A stretch of 14,797 nucleotides of DNA, taken from the NCBI GenBank assembly GCA_025526915.1, contig JAHLKH010000400.1, positions 1-14,797 on the forward strand, in the 5' to 3' direction. The DNA is from Entophlyctis helioformis (Eukaryota; Chytridiomycota; Chytridiomycetes; Chytridiales; Chytriomycetaceae). The notes below the pieces were generated by a model that saw nothing but the letters and a program-made list of their open reading frames with translations, searched no databases and was not told the DNA's origin. A program made the translations under genes and the position numbers. Positions 1-9,800 of the stretch are shown in pieces (within the stretch, counting starts at the first letter, position 1; each line of letters opens with the position of its first letter).

Positions 1-2502
1 CAAACGGACCCATTCGCATCCGCAGACGCAGTGTCAACATCATCGGCCTCAATGCCGTCGGCGCTGTCGCATCCGCAAACGGTCCACCTGCAAGTGCACC
101 GCCAGAGGACCACATGGCCAACTCGCTGAATCTGCACACGCCTCGGCAAAGGCGAGCGTCAGTAAGCGGAGACACCGCACAATCGTTCTTTTCCCATTCG
201 CAGACGCTTTTCAACGTTCAAACCAACGAGCCAGGCACAATCCACGAAGGTGGAAGTCAGGACGTGCTCAAGCCGCAGAAAGAGCACCACAAAGCGAGTG
301 GCCATCATCGCTCGGAGCGACAACGATTGAGGATCTGCGGGCCAAACGCGCGCGCAGACTATCGCGCCATCTTTGCAGCAGCAGCCGTGGGCAGTGGCAA
401 GACGTCCACACACATAGCGCTTTCCGAAATGCTTGCATCGCAGAAGCTAAAGGCGAACGATTCTGGAAGCCTTCTTGACGCGCATCATGCATCCCTGGAT
501 GAGGAGTTGGAGATTCCCAACGTTCAACACGATTACGTTCCACTTGCGCGGGGCGGCCTTTCTGTCTTTACAACCAAGAAGCGATGGAGAGTTTCTGTCG
601 TGTGCTTGATCTTGGGTATCCGGTTTGCACGCATCTACAAGGACACCATCAAGCGGTTCCAGGATGTCAAGATGGCACCGGTGGTTGAGACGACCGGCCT
701 CTCGTACATGCTCCGATCGCACCAAGGGCAGGGCGACACAAACCTGTCTGCCAAGGTGAGTTTGGCTTGGTTTCGCGTGGTTGTCCAGCCTGCTCCGGTT
801 CAAGCGTCGATCGTTGCTGGCACTCACGGCAACAACAACAACCGCACCGACAGGTTCCGAGAGGTGCTGGATGGAAACCGCGAACGCACGAAAGAGGCCA
901 TTGAGCAAATCGAGCGCACGCTCAGCATCCGCATCCGCAGCTTTGCTCGCTTCACACTCAACCAGCGGCTCCAGTTTTGCGAGATCATGCACTACGAGCG
1001 CTTTCCAAAGGCAAGCCCGTGTAGAGCCAAACGCACATACCATGCCATGGATGCACGATGTGGGGTTGGTTGCTCACATGAGCCGACTACTCCATGGCAT
1101 CCTGAATGGCATCCCGAATGGCATGCAATCACGACAGGAGACACTGCTGGTCAAGGAAGGACACGTTTCGTGGGCGTTCTACTTTATCCTCAACGGCCAG
1201 GTTGAGATTTTCAAGATCAAGGACAAGCTCAAGTACCGTGTATGTCACCATGGCGTGTCGTGCCGCGCTATGCAGTTCCATGCCGCAGGAACCGAAAGGC
1301 TTTTTGGTATTGGATCGAAGCTGGCTGGCTGGCTGACCAACGCATGCTGGCAACGGTGCAGCTCAACGTGCTCAACTCTGGCGACAGTTTCGGAGACCGC
1401 ACGATGAACATGCTCAACGACAAGCGCACCGCATGCGTGGCCACCACCATGGACACGGATCTGCTGCGCATTGACAAAGGTGAGACGCTGCAGCAATGCG
1501 GTGTGATGAGATGACATGCTATGGATTGCGATGCCATGCCAATGTGCAAGTTGCTGATGCTTGCCATGCTCAAACGCCGTGCAAAATCCGGCACAGAGGA
1601 CTTTTTCAAGGTACTCAAACGCCATCGCTTGATAGACGGATGGATGGATGGATGGATGGATGGATGGATGGATGGATGGATGGATGGATGGATGGATGGA
1701 TGGATGGATGGATGGATGGATGGATGGATGGATGGATGGATGGATGGATGGATGGATGGATGGATTGATTGTCTAACGTATTGGATGCGATGGACAGATT
1801 GCAAATGCTACAGATGAGCGCAGCCTGACCCATCGGATCGCTCAGCTCACGACCATTCCGTCGCTTGCATTATCGGACAGCGGTTTTCTTGAGCGAGCTG
1901 CAAACTTTTTCAAGAAGATCACATACGACCCCAACGAGATTGTCCTGTTCGAGGGCACGGATACGCTCGACCTGTTCTGGATCCTCAAGGGCAGCTGCCG
2001 CTGTGTCAAGACTGTACCGTTCATTCAAAAGACGATCAAGATTGGATTCTCGGCCACAAGAAGCCATATCCGACCATACGAGCAAGGTATGCAACTTGGA
2101 GAAGACGAGGAGGTGGTTGAGCAGCTGTTGCTTGTGCAGGATCTCGAGGTTGGCGACCGATTTCCAGATATCCCCATGGATCCGTCGATACCAGATGACA
2201 GGCTCATCGAGTCGATCTTCAACAAGGACGCATACATCCAGTTTCTGACCAACCTCGATCCTGCGAGCGAGAAGACCAAGTCGTACGTGTCGGTGATTGC
2301 CAACAGCAAGGTCGAAGTCATGGCGATCTCGCGTGTAGACTATTGCAAACTCGCCAGCACACACATGCTCCTCAAATTCTTCAGCGAGCAGTCGGATTTC
2401 CGCATACCGGTCTCTCAGCTCCAGGAGTCGTACATGAATCAGCGCAGCTGGCAGATCTTCAAGAAGAAGGTTGTCGGCGAAGTGCTGACACGGAAGAAAT
2501 GA
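1..2502 (+). CDS. Gene A: tandem cyclic-nucleotide-binding-domain protein, 5' partial
   Basis: The frame is open from base 3, so the start lies upstream. Proposed exons are <3-755, 854-1010, 1138-1239, 1362-1479 and 1814-2502 (TGA), giving about 605 visible residues. The order is a disordered linker (with RRAS near 150-161), the helical module KKRWRV...[10 protein letters not shown] (about 580-755), a helix ending [14 protein letters not shown]1 ([20 protein letters not shown], then [18 protein letters not shown]), and a degenerate CNB2 with a basic tail ending TRKK. CNB1 shows the beta-barrel [16 protein letters not shown] signature and an unusual phosphate-binding cassette: Asp replaces Glu, two residues are inserted, and R-T-A is kept. 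Exon 2 has one extra T at 855/856 compared with gene C and with the family frame (expected start V-R-E-V-L); alternatively an acceptor at 863 restores the frame. The part at about 300-400 may also be off frame. The family resembles CNBD2-like proteins, but this is only a guess. Confidence 0.8.
1011..1137 (+). other. GC-AG intron 2 of gene A
   Basis: The exon ends with ...TTTCCAAAG and the intron starts GCAAGC and ends ACGACAG. Phase 0 joining gives F-P-K then E-T-L-L-V-K-E-G-H, exactly where paralog B joins E-E to S-S-L-I-L-R-E-G-H through a GT-AG intron. The nearest GT (1018) would break the frame. AAG|GCAAG is the usual strong context for GC donors. Confidence 0.75.
1240..1361 (+). other. 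Intron 3 of gene A
   Basis: GTATGT donor after K-Y-R; acceptor GGTGCAG before [10 protein letters not shown]. It is phase 0 and 122 nt long. It is base-for-base identical to the matching intron of gene C (10007-10128), although introns normally diverge faster than exons. Confidence 0.8.
1480..1813 (+). other. Intron 4 of gene A, carrying a GGAT microsatellite
   Basis: Donor GTGAGA after ...L-R-I-D-K plus one base (phase 1); acceptor GCTACAG at 1813. The split codon becomes Asp and the protein continues E-R-S-L-T-H-R-I. At 334 nt it is the longest intron in the window. Most of the extra length is the tetranucleotide repeat at 1638-1765. Confidence 0.75.
1638..1765 (+). repeat. (GGAT)32 microsatellite
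   Basis: Thirty-two uninterrupted GGAT units (128 nt) inside intron 4 of gene A. The same site in gene C has six units. The long WMDG/HPSI repeat reading frames here on both strands are artefacts of this tract. Confidence 0.95.
1872..2502 (+). repeat. Mosaic duplicated block, last exon of gene A
   Basis: Pairs with 10558-11188 of gene C. Highly similar stretches (1872-2190, 2251-2333, 2398-2502) alternate with diverged ones (2191-2250, 2334-2397). The 83-nt stretch 2251-2333 is identical to 10937-11019, while the neighbouring 60 nt match at only 27 positions by hand count. Confidence 0.85.
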
Positions 2503-2615
2503 AGCGTGCTGCTTTTGGGGAATCTCGTGCCACGAGTTTACGTTTTTTGGATGTCATTGTCCGCTTGTTGTGCTTCCCAACCCAACCCAATACCCGCCCA
2601 AAACTACCCAGTCGG
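2503..2615 (+). other. Intergenic gap A-B
   Basis: This 113-nt gap lies between the stop of A and the chosen start of B. It must hold the end of transcript A and the promoter or leader of B. It has a T-rich part (TTTACGTTTTTTGG) followed by a C/A-rich stretch with repeated CCCAA just before the ATG. No clear AATAAA or TATA box is visible. Confidence 0.5.
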
Positions 2616-5600
2616 ATGCAGCTGCCATCGCTACGCCTACCACAGATCGTTGGTACCAAGAAGGCACGCGCGCCATCTGAGCCTGCCAATGTTCCGTCGA
2701 CCAACACAGCAGCTGCGCCAGCACAGACAGCAACGCCGGCAAGCTTGGCTTCGCAAGCCGGCACCCAAGTCGGCCTAGCAGTTGGTTCGCCGGCATCTGC
2801 ATCTGTCGGATCGCGGCCAACAGTAACATCGAGACATCGGAGCCGCTCCTCAACAGAGCCGCCGACACAGCTGGCTTCTGCAGTCGGATCTGGGCCCGCG
2901 TTCTCCACTGAGCAGCCAGGCAGCAGGCCAGCTGATCAGACGCAGCAAGCCAGCCAACACCATGGCAGCACGCCGCCGACTACGGTTAACAGCTCGGACA
3001 CACCGCCTCGTGGCCCTCTCAAGTCGCCCACTCCAGCTCTGCAGCTTCCTCTTGCCGGGTCGCAATTCAGCCGCATCGGCGAGCGGCTCGCGCAAAGTTG
3101 GGGCTACAGCGGCGAAGCAGCGCCGGCGCCAGCGTCACTGTCTCGGAGCCCTCGGGGCAGCATTGTCGGCCAACAGCAGCAGCCCCTGCAGCAGCACCCG
3201 CAGATGCAACAGATGCAATCCTCTGCAAATGGAGGCCTGTCTCCGAACGTCTACGCTCAGCACCAGCCGCAGTCGTCTCCAACGTCGCCTCGATCGCCGC
3301 AGATGGTGCCCATCAACCTGTACCATGCATCTGCATCGCCAGCATCGCCGCGGCTTGTGCTCCCGTCGCCACACGATAAGCCTGGGGCGATCAGCCGAGG
3401 CCACCAGGATGTAAGCGATTTCCCGAGCTCGGACGCATTCAGCATCAGCACAGCGTCCAGTTCAGACAACAGCAGCAGCAACATCAATATGGCCATGTCA
3501 CTTAACGCCAGCGTCAACGGCAGCTATGCGACGATTGGCGCTGCACGATCGCCGCGCCTGTCACTTTCTGGCCACCACCAACATTTGAGAGATGCAGTCG
3601 TTCCTAGCCCGGACTCCAGCAACGGCCACCACTCTGCACAGGCGTCGCATGCCAATGTCAGCGGAGGGAAGCATAGTGCAGGACCGCAGGATCCTGCTTT
3701 ATTGGCAACACCCCCAACAACGAGATCGACAACGCCGGCTTCTGCAGTGCAAGGTGTGCCAGCAACCGCAACCCAGTCAACAGCCGCGCTGCCAGCAGAC
3801 TCAAGCAAGCATGCTGTAGCTGTCGGACGCAGATCGACGCAGACAAGACAGCACAAACAGCCAGGTGCCCAAGTGGCATCAGGGAGCGCGTCGTTGGGAG
3901 GTGGGCCTGCAGTGATGGCATCGAGCACGGCCGCAAGAGAGCCGGATCCGTCGTCGTTGACCCTTTCGCAAACACGGCGAGGCAGCAAGACGCTTATGCG
4001 ACGCGAGCAGTCAAGCTACGACTCGGAAGCGCCAGCTGGGCATGGGCCGCTATCGCCGCCTTCATCTGGTTCCACGCTAGCAGTCGCAGTTGCACCAGCA
4101 GCATCGCCAATGATGCAGACTGGTAGACGCGAGAGCCAAGACTATACTCGGACAGACGTGGCGCAGTTGCCACGCGAGCAGCAGCCAGGAGACGCATCCC
4201 ACAATGCATTTGCACGGCGCCGTCTTAGCCTGCAGCGTGAGCCGATACGGCGTTTCCAAACCCCTGAAAATGGGGCAAGAGGCTGCAATGGTGGCAGTAG
4301 TAGCAGCGGCATTGGCGCGAAACCACGATCAAGGAACCTCGCCATCCATGCATCACCTTCCGCCACAGCACAACATGCAGTCGCAGCTACATCTCCAATC
4401 CCAGCAACCGCAGCAAGTGCAGCAGCCACAGCAACCGCGCGCTGAACAGAATATCAGGGACAACCCAGTCATTGCGCAGTTTGCTCGCCGGCACAGTGTT
4501 CAACGAGAAGGAGCGCGAAGGCTGGCCACACATGACTCAATCGCGGCCGACATTAATAGCGCTCTCGCCAACAAAGACTTAACCGATGCACCGGGATCTC
4601 GACATGCGCAAGACGGAGCAGCACGACCAGGACCACAGCAACCATCGAAAGAGTCCGATGATGGCTCCCGTGCGCGTTGGCGGTCAGAGTTTAAGCGAGA
4701 GCCGACTCGCAAGCAGCTGCCAACGGCCGAGGGAGGCCAAGATGCCACAGCGTCGCCTCACTTGAGCCGCGACCTTGCAGATGCTCTGTCACGACATGAG
4801 GATGCAGGATTCCAAGCACGGCTGGATCTGCTGCGCAGCAAAGTGCTTTCCAAGCACAGGACTGGTGGCTCGTCTGCATCTGCAGCTTCGGGAGAAAGCG
4901 CAGAGCCGTCACGGTCAAGCACGGTACGACGAAGCAAGGGGAGGGAGCTTACCACTGAGCGCCACGACAGCAATGATCCAACAAGCGCTCAAGGGATGCT
5001 CGGAGCCAGACTCACTGTCACATCCAGATCAAGGCGACCGTCTGTCGTTCAAATGCGTGCCTATCGGGGGCCATTGCAGTCTTGGAAGCTTGTATGGGCG
5101 TGCTATGCTCTTGGTCTGCGGCTCGCGATCATGTACAAGGAGGTGTCCATCAAAGCGCAGCAAGCACAGAGGTCGGCGCTGCTTGATCCAAACTCAATGC
5201 GGTACATGCTCAAAATCCTTCAGCCACGACACGACGAGGTTTTGTCGAAAAAGGCAAGCATATCTGTCGCTTTGCATTCTCCTTGCCAGCATCGACTGAC
5301 CGGCAGCGTGGCTTAACAGATACGAGACTTTCTCGCTGTACGAAGCAATCTGCGCACAGGGCAGGCGCTCCCGAAAGAGATCATGGAATCGACCATCAAG
5401 CTGCTGTCGCTTCGATTGCGCTCGTTTACTCGGTACAATGACGAGCAGAAGAGATGGATTTGCAACGCGATGAAGTACGAGGCATACGAAGAGGTGCGTT
5501 ATACGCTAGTCGTACGAGTGATTGCAGCAGTACTAACGAGCTTTCCGGGCAAACTAGTCGTCGCTCATTTTGAGAGAGGGCCATCCGGCCAACTACTTTT

Positions 5601-6621
5601 ACTTTATTTTAAACGGACAAGTCGAGTACTTTCAGATCCGAGAGAACACAAAGTACAGGGTATGCAGTCTGGGCACCGGTGGGAATGCCGCGTGACTGTA
5701 CCGAGCGAGGCTAATGTGTGCCTCTGCTGGATGGACAGATCAACATTGTCAGCAGCGGCGAGACCTTTGGCGAAGTGCATCTGCTGCCGGCAACACGCGG
5801 CGAGTCTGTAGCAACGACGATGCCGAGCGAGTTTCTGTCCATAGAGCTGCCCACATACTTCCAGGTACAACGAGCGCTATGCATGGCGCGACTCGCTGCA
5901 AAGGCATATGCTGAAATCACGCGCCATCTCAAACGGACAGATTCTCGGCCTGGAAGACTTGAACCACAAGGCGCTCAAGCGAGATCATTTGCAGGACGTC
6001 TTTTCAGACAGCCGGTTTCTCAACGAAAGCATCGACTTTTTTCATATCACGCACTACGAGCCGGGAGAGACCATCCTCTTTGAAGGTGTTGGCACGCTGT
6101 CCATGTTTTGGATTATATCTGGGTCTTGCGAGGGACGGAAAAGCCTTTCGTTTGTTCGCAAAACACACAAAATGGGACACGACGCCGTCAAACATCACCT
6201 GTCGCCATACGAGCAAGGAATGCAGATTGCAGCCGACGAAGAGGTTGTGCAGCACACACTGACGATCCGCGAATACGAGCCCGGAGATTCCTTTCCAAGC
6301 CTCGTGGCGTACGACAATCCCATGGAGCTCATGTTTGAGAACATGTTCCAGCGTGACAAGTATGTTGAGCGTGTCCGGACGCTCAAACTTGCAGAAACAC
6401 TCGATATGGCGTTCTTCACGATCGTGGCGCGGACCAAAGTCACGATCGCAAAGATATCGCAGTATGACTATGTACGGTTTGCATCACAGTCTGATCTTGC
6501 CAAGCTGCTGAGGGCTGGAAACACGCAGGTGTCAATCAAGGAGCTGCAGGACGCCTTTATTGAAAAGCTGCAATGGGAAAAGTACAAGCGCAATGTGGTG
6601 GATGAGGTCCGGCACAAATAA
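2616..6621 (+). CDS. Gene B: tandem cyclic-nucleotide-binding-domain protein
   Basis: Proposed exons are 2616-5253, 5320-5493, 5558-5659, 5739-5864 and 5941-6621 (TAA), about 1,239 residues. The start MQLPSL is chosen because genes C and D also begin with an L-P-[AS]-[LI] motif; an upstream in-frame ATG at 2499 overlaps gene A. Residues 1 to about 790 are low-complexity S/P/A/Q-rich with poly-Q patches and R-R-x-S sites (RRGS, RRES, RRLS, RRHS, RRPS at 5032-5043). Then come the helical module SWKLVWACYALGLRLA, the helix LSLRLRSFTRY, CNB1 ([20 protein letters not shown] and SGETFGEVHLLPATRG, keeping F-G-E), and a degenerate CNB2 (YEPGETILFEG...FWIISGSCEG). The frame changes once in exon 1, best placed at the GGGG near 4272-4275 (one surplus G), after which Q-rich coding continues. 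B is the most diverged of A-C and has no near-identical partner here. Confidence 0.8.
5254..5319 (+). other. GC-AG intron 1 of gene B
   Basis: Exon end GTCGAAAAAG, donor GCAAGC, acceptor GGCTTAACAG; 66 nt, phase 0, with a CTGAC branch-like site. Joining gives L-S-K-K then I-R-D-F-L, matching S-A-K then V-R-E-V-L in C. No GT donor lies at this junction. Confidence 0.75.
5494..5557 (+). other. Intron 2 of gene B with TACTAAC branch site
   Basis: Donor GTGCGT, perfect TACTAAC at 5531-5537, acceptor AAACTAG at 5557; 64 nt, phase 0. The 34-codon exon that follows aligns without gaps to the same exon in A and D. Confidence 0.85.
5660..5738 (+). other. Intron 3 of gene B
   Basis: Donor GTATGC after K-Y-R; acceptor GATGGACAG before I-N-I-V-S-S-G-E-T-F. 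It is 79 nt, phase 0, at the same place as in A, C and D. Confidence 0.8.
5865..5940 (+). other. Intron 4 of gene B (shifted position)
   Basis: Donor GTACAA after P-T-Y-F-Q, acceptor AACGGACAG; 76 nt, phase 0. In A, C and D the corresponding intron lies about five codons earlier in the alignment and is phase 1, so this junction has moved or arose separately. Confidence 0.7.
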
Positions 6622-6622
6622 A
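6617..6622 (+). terminator. AATAAA polyadenylation-like hexamer overlapping the stop of gene B
   Basis: AATAAA spans the TAA stop codon. Its position right at the stop is early for a cleavage signal but fits very short 3' UTRs. It may also be chance. Confidence 0.3.
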
Positions 6623-6843
6623 GGCACTTCATGCAATTCTAGGCATATTGGCCAGAACACCTGGTCTGCCGATCGGCGTGCACAATGGAAGACGTGAATT
6701 CAATGGAGATCGCGGGGGAGAAACGAAGAAGGGTAGAGCGAATCTGGGCACATTGGCCTCAACAAAAGGTCCATAGCTGCTTTGCCAAAGACCCCGACGG
6801 GGCACGCATTCTGTTTTGCGTATAGTTTTGCACAAGCGTGTGA
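6622..6843 (+). other. Intergenic gap B-C
   Basis: The longest gap between genes in the window, 222 nt, must hold the 3' end of B and the promoter of C. I see no strong TATA box. A TATAGTTTT at 6821 is only about 20 nt before the ATG, too close for a usual TATA role. Confidence 0.5.
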
Positions 6844-9800
6844 ATGGCCTCGAAGAAGCTTCCGGCCATCGCCGGCTTTCCATCGACAAGATCGACTCCA
6901 CAGCCGGCATACAACCACGGGCCTGGGAGTTTGCACGATAACTCTTCTGCTTCGCCCCAGCTGCTGCCAGCGACAACGCCGCGAGGCACGAATTCCGGCC
7001 TGGGAAACTTTGATCTGGTCCGAGCTCCCGATGCGCCTTCAAAGAAGGAGCAAGCCTCGCTGGCAGCCCCAAAGACACCTCCACCGGCATCTCTTCTCAG
7101 CAACGTCGACAATGCAGCCGTGCGAACTGGCGGCCCGCCGACAGCAGCGACAGCAGCCGCAGCAGCCAGTGGCGCGATTGGGCTACAGCTTCGCCGACCG
7201 CTGCAACGAGATGGCTCAAAGCCAAGCGCAATACCAAATGCCGGACTTGGCATCGAAACAGCGCCAAACGCGACTCCCAAGCATTCGTTCGCCACCCAAA
7301 CAGGCGCAGGATCAGCAGCAGTCGCCAGTGGAGAGACTGCGACTTCGCCAGTGGCTCCGTCTGCTCCTGGCCCGTCACCTGCACCTGCACCGCCTGTACA
7401 TGCAAAGATACCCGCGTCGGACGCAAGTGCCGTCGAGCGAATGCTGCTGAGTCCCACCGCCGAGCGACGAACGCGCTTATCTGGCGTCATGCGGCCATCT
7501 GGCCGTATCCCAAACCACGGCTCATCTCCATCCATCCCAGCGTTTGCTGCGTACACAACAACCGCCAATGCACATCAGCCGGCAGCAACGACATCATCAG
7601 GAGGAGCAGCTACGCAGCCACCGCAGAGCGCCAAGACGGCTGCACCGCCCAGCACAGCGCCAGATGCTCTGAACCATTCGCTTCGAGGCCAGATGCTTCG
7701 CAACCGCATCGCCAGCAAAGAAAAGGGTAAGCAGTGCGCTAAACACGATGCGTCCTATCTGCTGCGATGCTAACAATGTGTTGCGCATGCATGCATACAT
7801 CCATCCAGCATCGGTTGCATCTGTTACCGCAACATCGTCAACACCAGCAGTCGCCGTTGGCTCTACTGCTGAACAAAGCGCACTGCCAGGTTCATCAGTG
7901 GAGCAGAATGGTAGGATTGCCGCAGGACAGCTTTAGCCGTGCCCAGTGTCCAGTGCTCAAACTGACACCCATCTCACTTTCTATGCAGACTCGGGCCGTG
8001 GTGTGCTTGCACGACCGATGTCCATCGCGGCCTTGTCATCAGCACCTACACCAATCATGGCGTCTAATGCGCCAGTCACGGGCAAGGATGACGGGAGGCG
8101 GCCAGCACTGCTGCGATCGCATCCAACCTGCCGGCTAATGCGCACGTATCAGTCGACATGCTCGCATCGCGGCCGCGTCCAGGCACATTCCAATCGCACA
8201 GCTACCGTCACACGCAAGCAAACATGCAGTCACAGCCGCAACTCGAAACAGTTGTCCTGCCAGCCGAGTCGCAACCACAGCAGCTGAGCCTGCGAAACAC
8301 TGCAACAGGAGTGCCTCTGCAGACCGATTCACTCTCAACACGGATGCCACAAACATCGGTTTTGAATGTGATACCGCTGTCACCTCGGTCGTCGCGAGCC
8401 CGTCCACGCGGCCTCAGTGCATCTACCAAGGACAGGGTCAGTCCGGCAGCCAGCGACAGATCAATAGATGGAGTGACAGACAGCAAGTCGAGCCTGGCCG
8501 ATCAGACAAGCAATCCAACTGTCGTCGGTCGTTCAAAATCACCGCTCCCAGTCCACGCAGCAGTACACGGACGCCAGCTACCATCTCACTCGCGAGTCAT
8601 CTTGACCAGGCCACAAACACCGTCGCAAGAAGTCTTTCTGAAGTGGCTTCGAATCCCCAACCAAATCCTGGTGGCGACCGCGATCTAAAGACCGCGCAAG
8701 TTGATCACGACCAGAAACATGCCAGTCTGATGGGCAAGGTCCGACATCGCAAATCATCGGCGTCCTCGCAGATTGGTCTTGTTATCAACAGCACGACTGC
8801 ATCGTCTGTGCATCTGGGCGGTAAACAGGTCTCGTCACCTGTCGATATTTCAGCACCAGTCAAGCTCAGAAGACGGCTTAGCGATCCGGCACAAAGCCTA
8901 CAAGACCTCGCTTCTACTCGCCAAGGCCACCGAGCGCGGTCATCAAGCCAAGGCCAAGGATACTACTCACAAGATGAAAACATCGCCAATGACGGTGGAC
9001 GACCTGGACGATGGCAACGCAGAGAGTAACCCACGATCAGACCAGCCCATTCGTCTTGCAAGCAAGGCCAGCATTAAGAGAGCCGTCAAGAATCTCGGCA
9101 TAGCAACGGAAGTCATCCGTTTGCTGAGCAAGAGGCAAAACACCCCAGCGGCGGCAGATGAAGCTGCTCAGCTCCCAACGTCGCAACTCGATGCAGTCTA
9201 TCGGCCCGCCAAGGCGTTTGGCATCGTTGCCATCATGGGCGAGATGGCCGAGGAGAGCGGTCAACGACATCAACAATGTCCGACATTGATCGCAAAGAAG
9301 CCAATATGCCATGGCGAAGCGGAGATGATCAAGCGATCCATACACCGTCGCTGGAGAGTCGCAAATGCGGGGATCTTATTGGGACTGCGGTTTGCACGCA
9401 TCTACAAGGACACCATCAAGCGGTTCCAGGATGTCAAGATGGCACCGGTGGTTGAGACGACCGGCCTCTCGTACATGCTCCATCGCACCAAGGCAGGGCG
9501 ACACAAACCTGTCTGCCAAGGTGAGTTTGGCTTGGTTTCGCGTGGTTGTCCAGCCTGCTCCGGTTCAAGCGTCGATCGTTGCTGGCACTCACGGCAACAA
9601 CAACAACCGCACCGACAGGTCCGAGAGGTGCTGGATGGAAACGCGAACGCACGAAAGAGGCCATTGAGCAACTCGAGCGCCACGCTCAGCATCCGCATCC
9701 CGCAGCTTTGCTCGCTTCACACTCAACCAGCGGCTCCAGTTTTGCGAGATCATGCACTACGAGCGCTTTCCAAAGGCAAGCCCGTGTAGAGCCAAACGCA

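Larger units (their letters stand above)
621..1640 (+). repeat. Near-identical duplicated block, copy in gene A
   Basis: From the CGGTTTGCACGC motif to the microsatellite, this block matches 9388-10403 of gene C almost base for base, across exons and introns alike. By eye the differences are mostly single-base insertions or deletions, with few substitutions. Upstream of 621 the two genes are unrelated in DNA sequence apart from the W-R-V motif. Confidence 0.9.

Noticed and set aside
300..400. Alternative frame in gene A reading [14 protein letters not shown]
   Set aside because: It looks coding and contains RRLS, so two compensating frame breaks are possible. The annotated frame has no stop here and I cannot decide without cDNA.
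370..420. P-loop look-alike G-S-G-K-T-S in gene A
   Set aside because: The first Gly of G-x(4)-G-K-[ST] is absent, no other NTPase motif follows, and this stretch may itself be out of frame.
1496..1833. Reading frames of repeated Trp-Met-Asp-Gly or His-Pro-Ser-Ile on both strands
   Set aside because: They are translations of the GGAT microsatellite inside an intron.
2499..2502. ATGA overlap of the gene A stop with an in-frame ATG for B
   Set aside because: Stop-start coupling is a bacterial feature. The region after it does not look coding until 2616.
4237..4306. Possible 70-nt intron in gene B (GTGAGC to AGCAG) in place of the frameshift
   Set aside because: It fits by frame, but would remove a segment that resembles repeats elsewhere in the linker. 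A one-base homopolymer error explains the data as well.
6759..7568. 269-residue reading frame on the minus strand
   Set aside because: It is a shadow of the low-complexity exon 1 of gene C. It has no recognisable domain and the + strand model explains the region.
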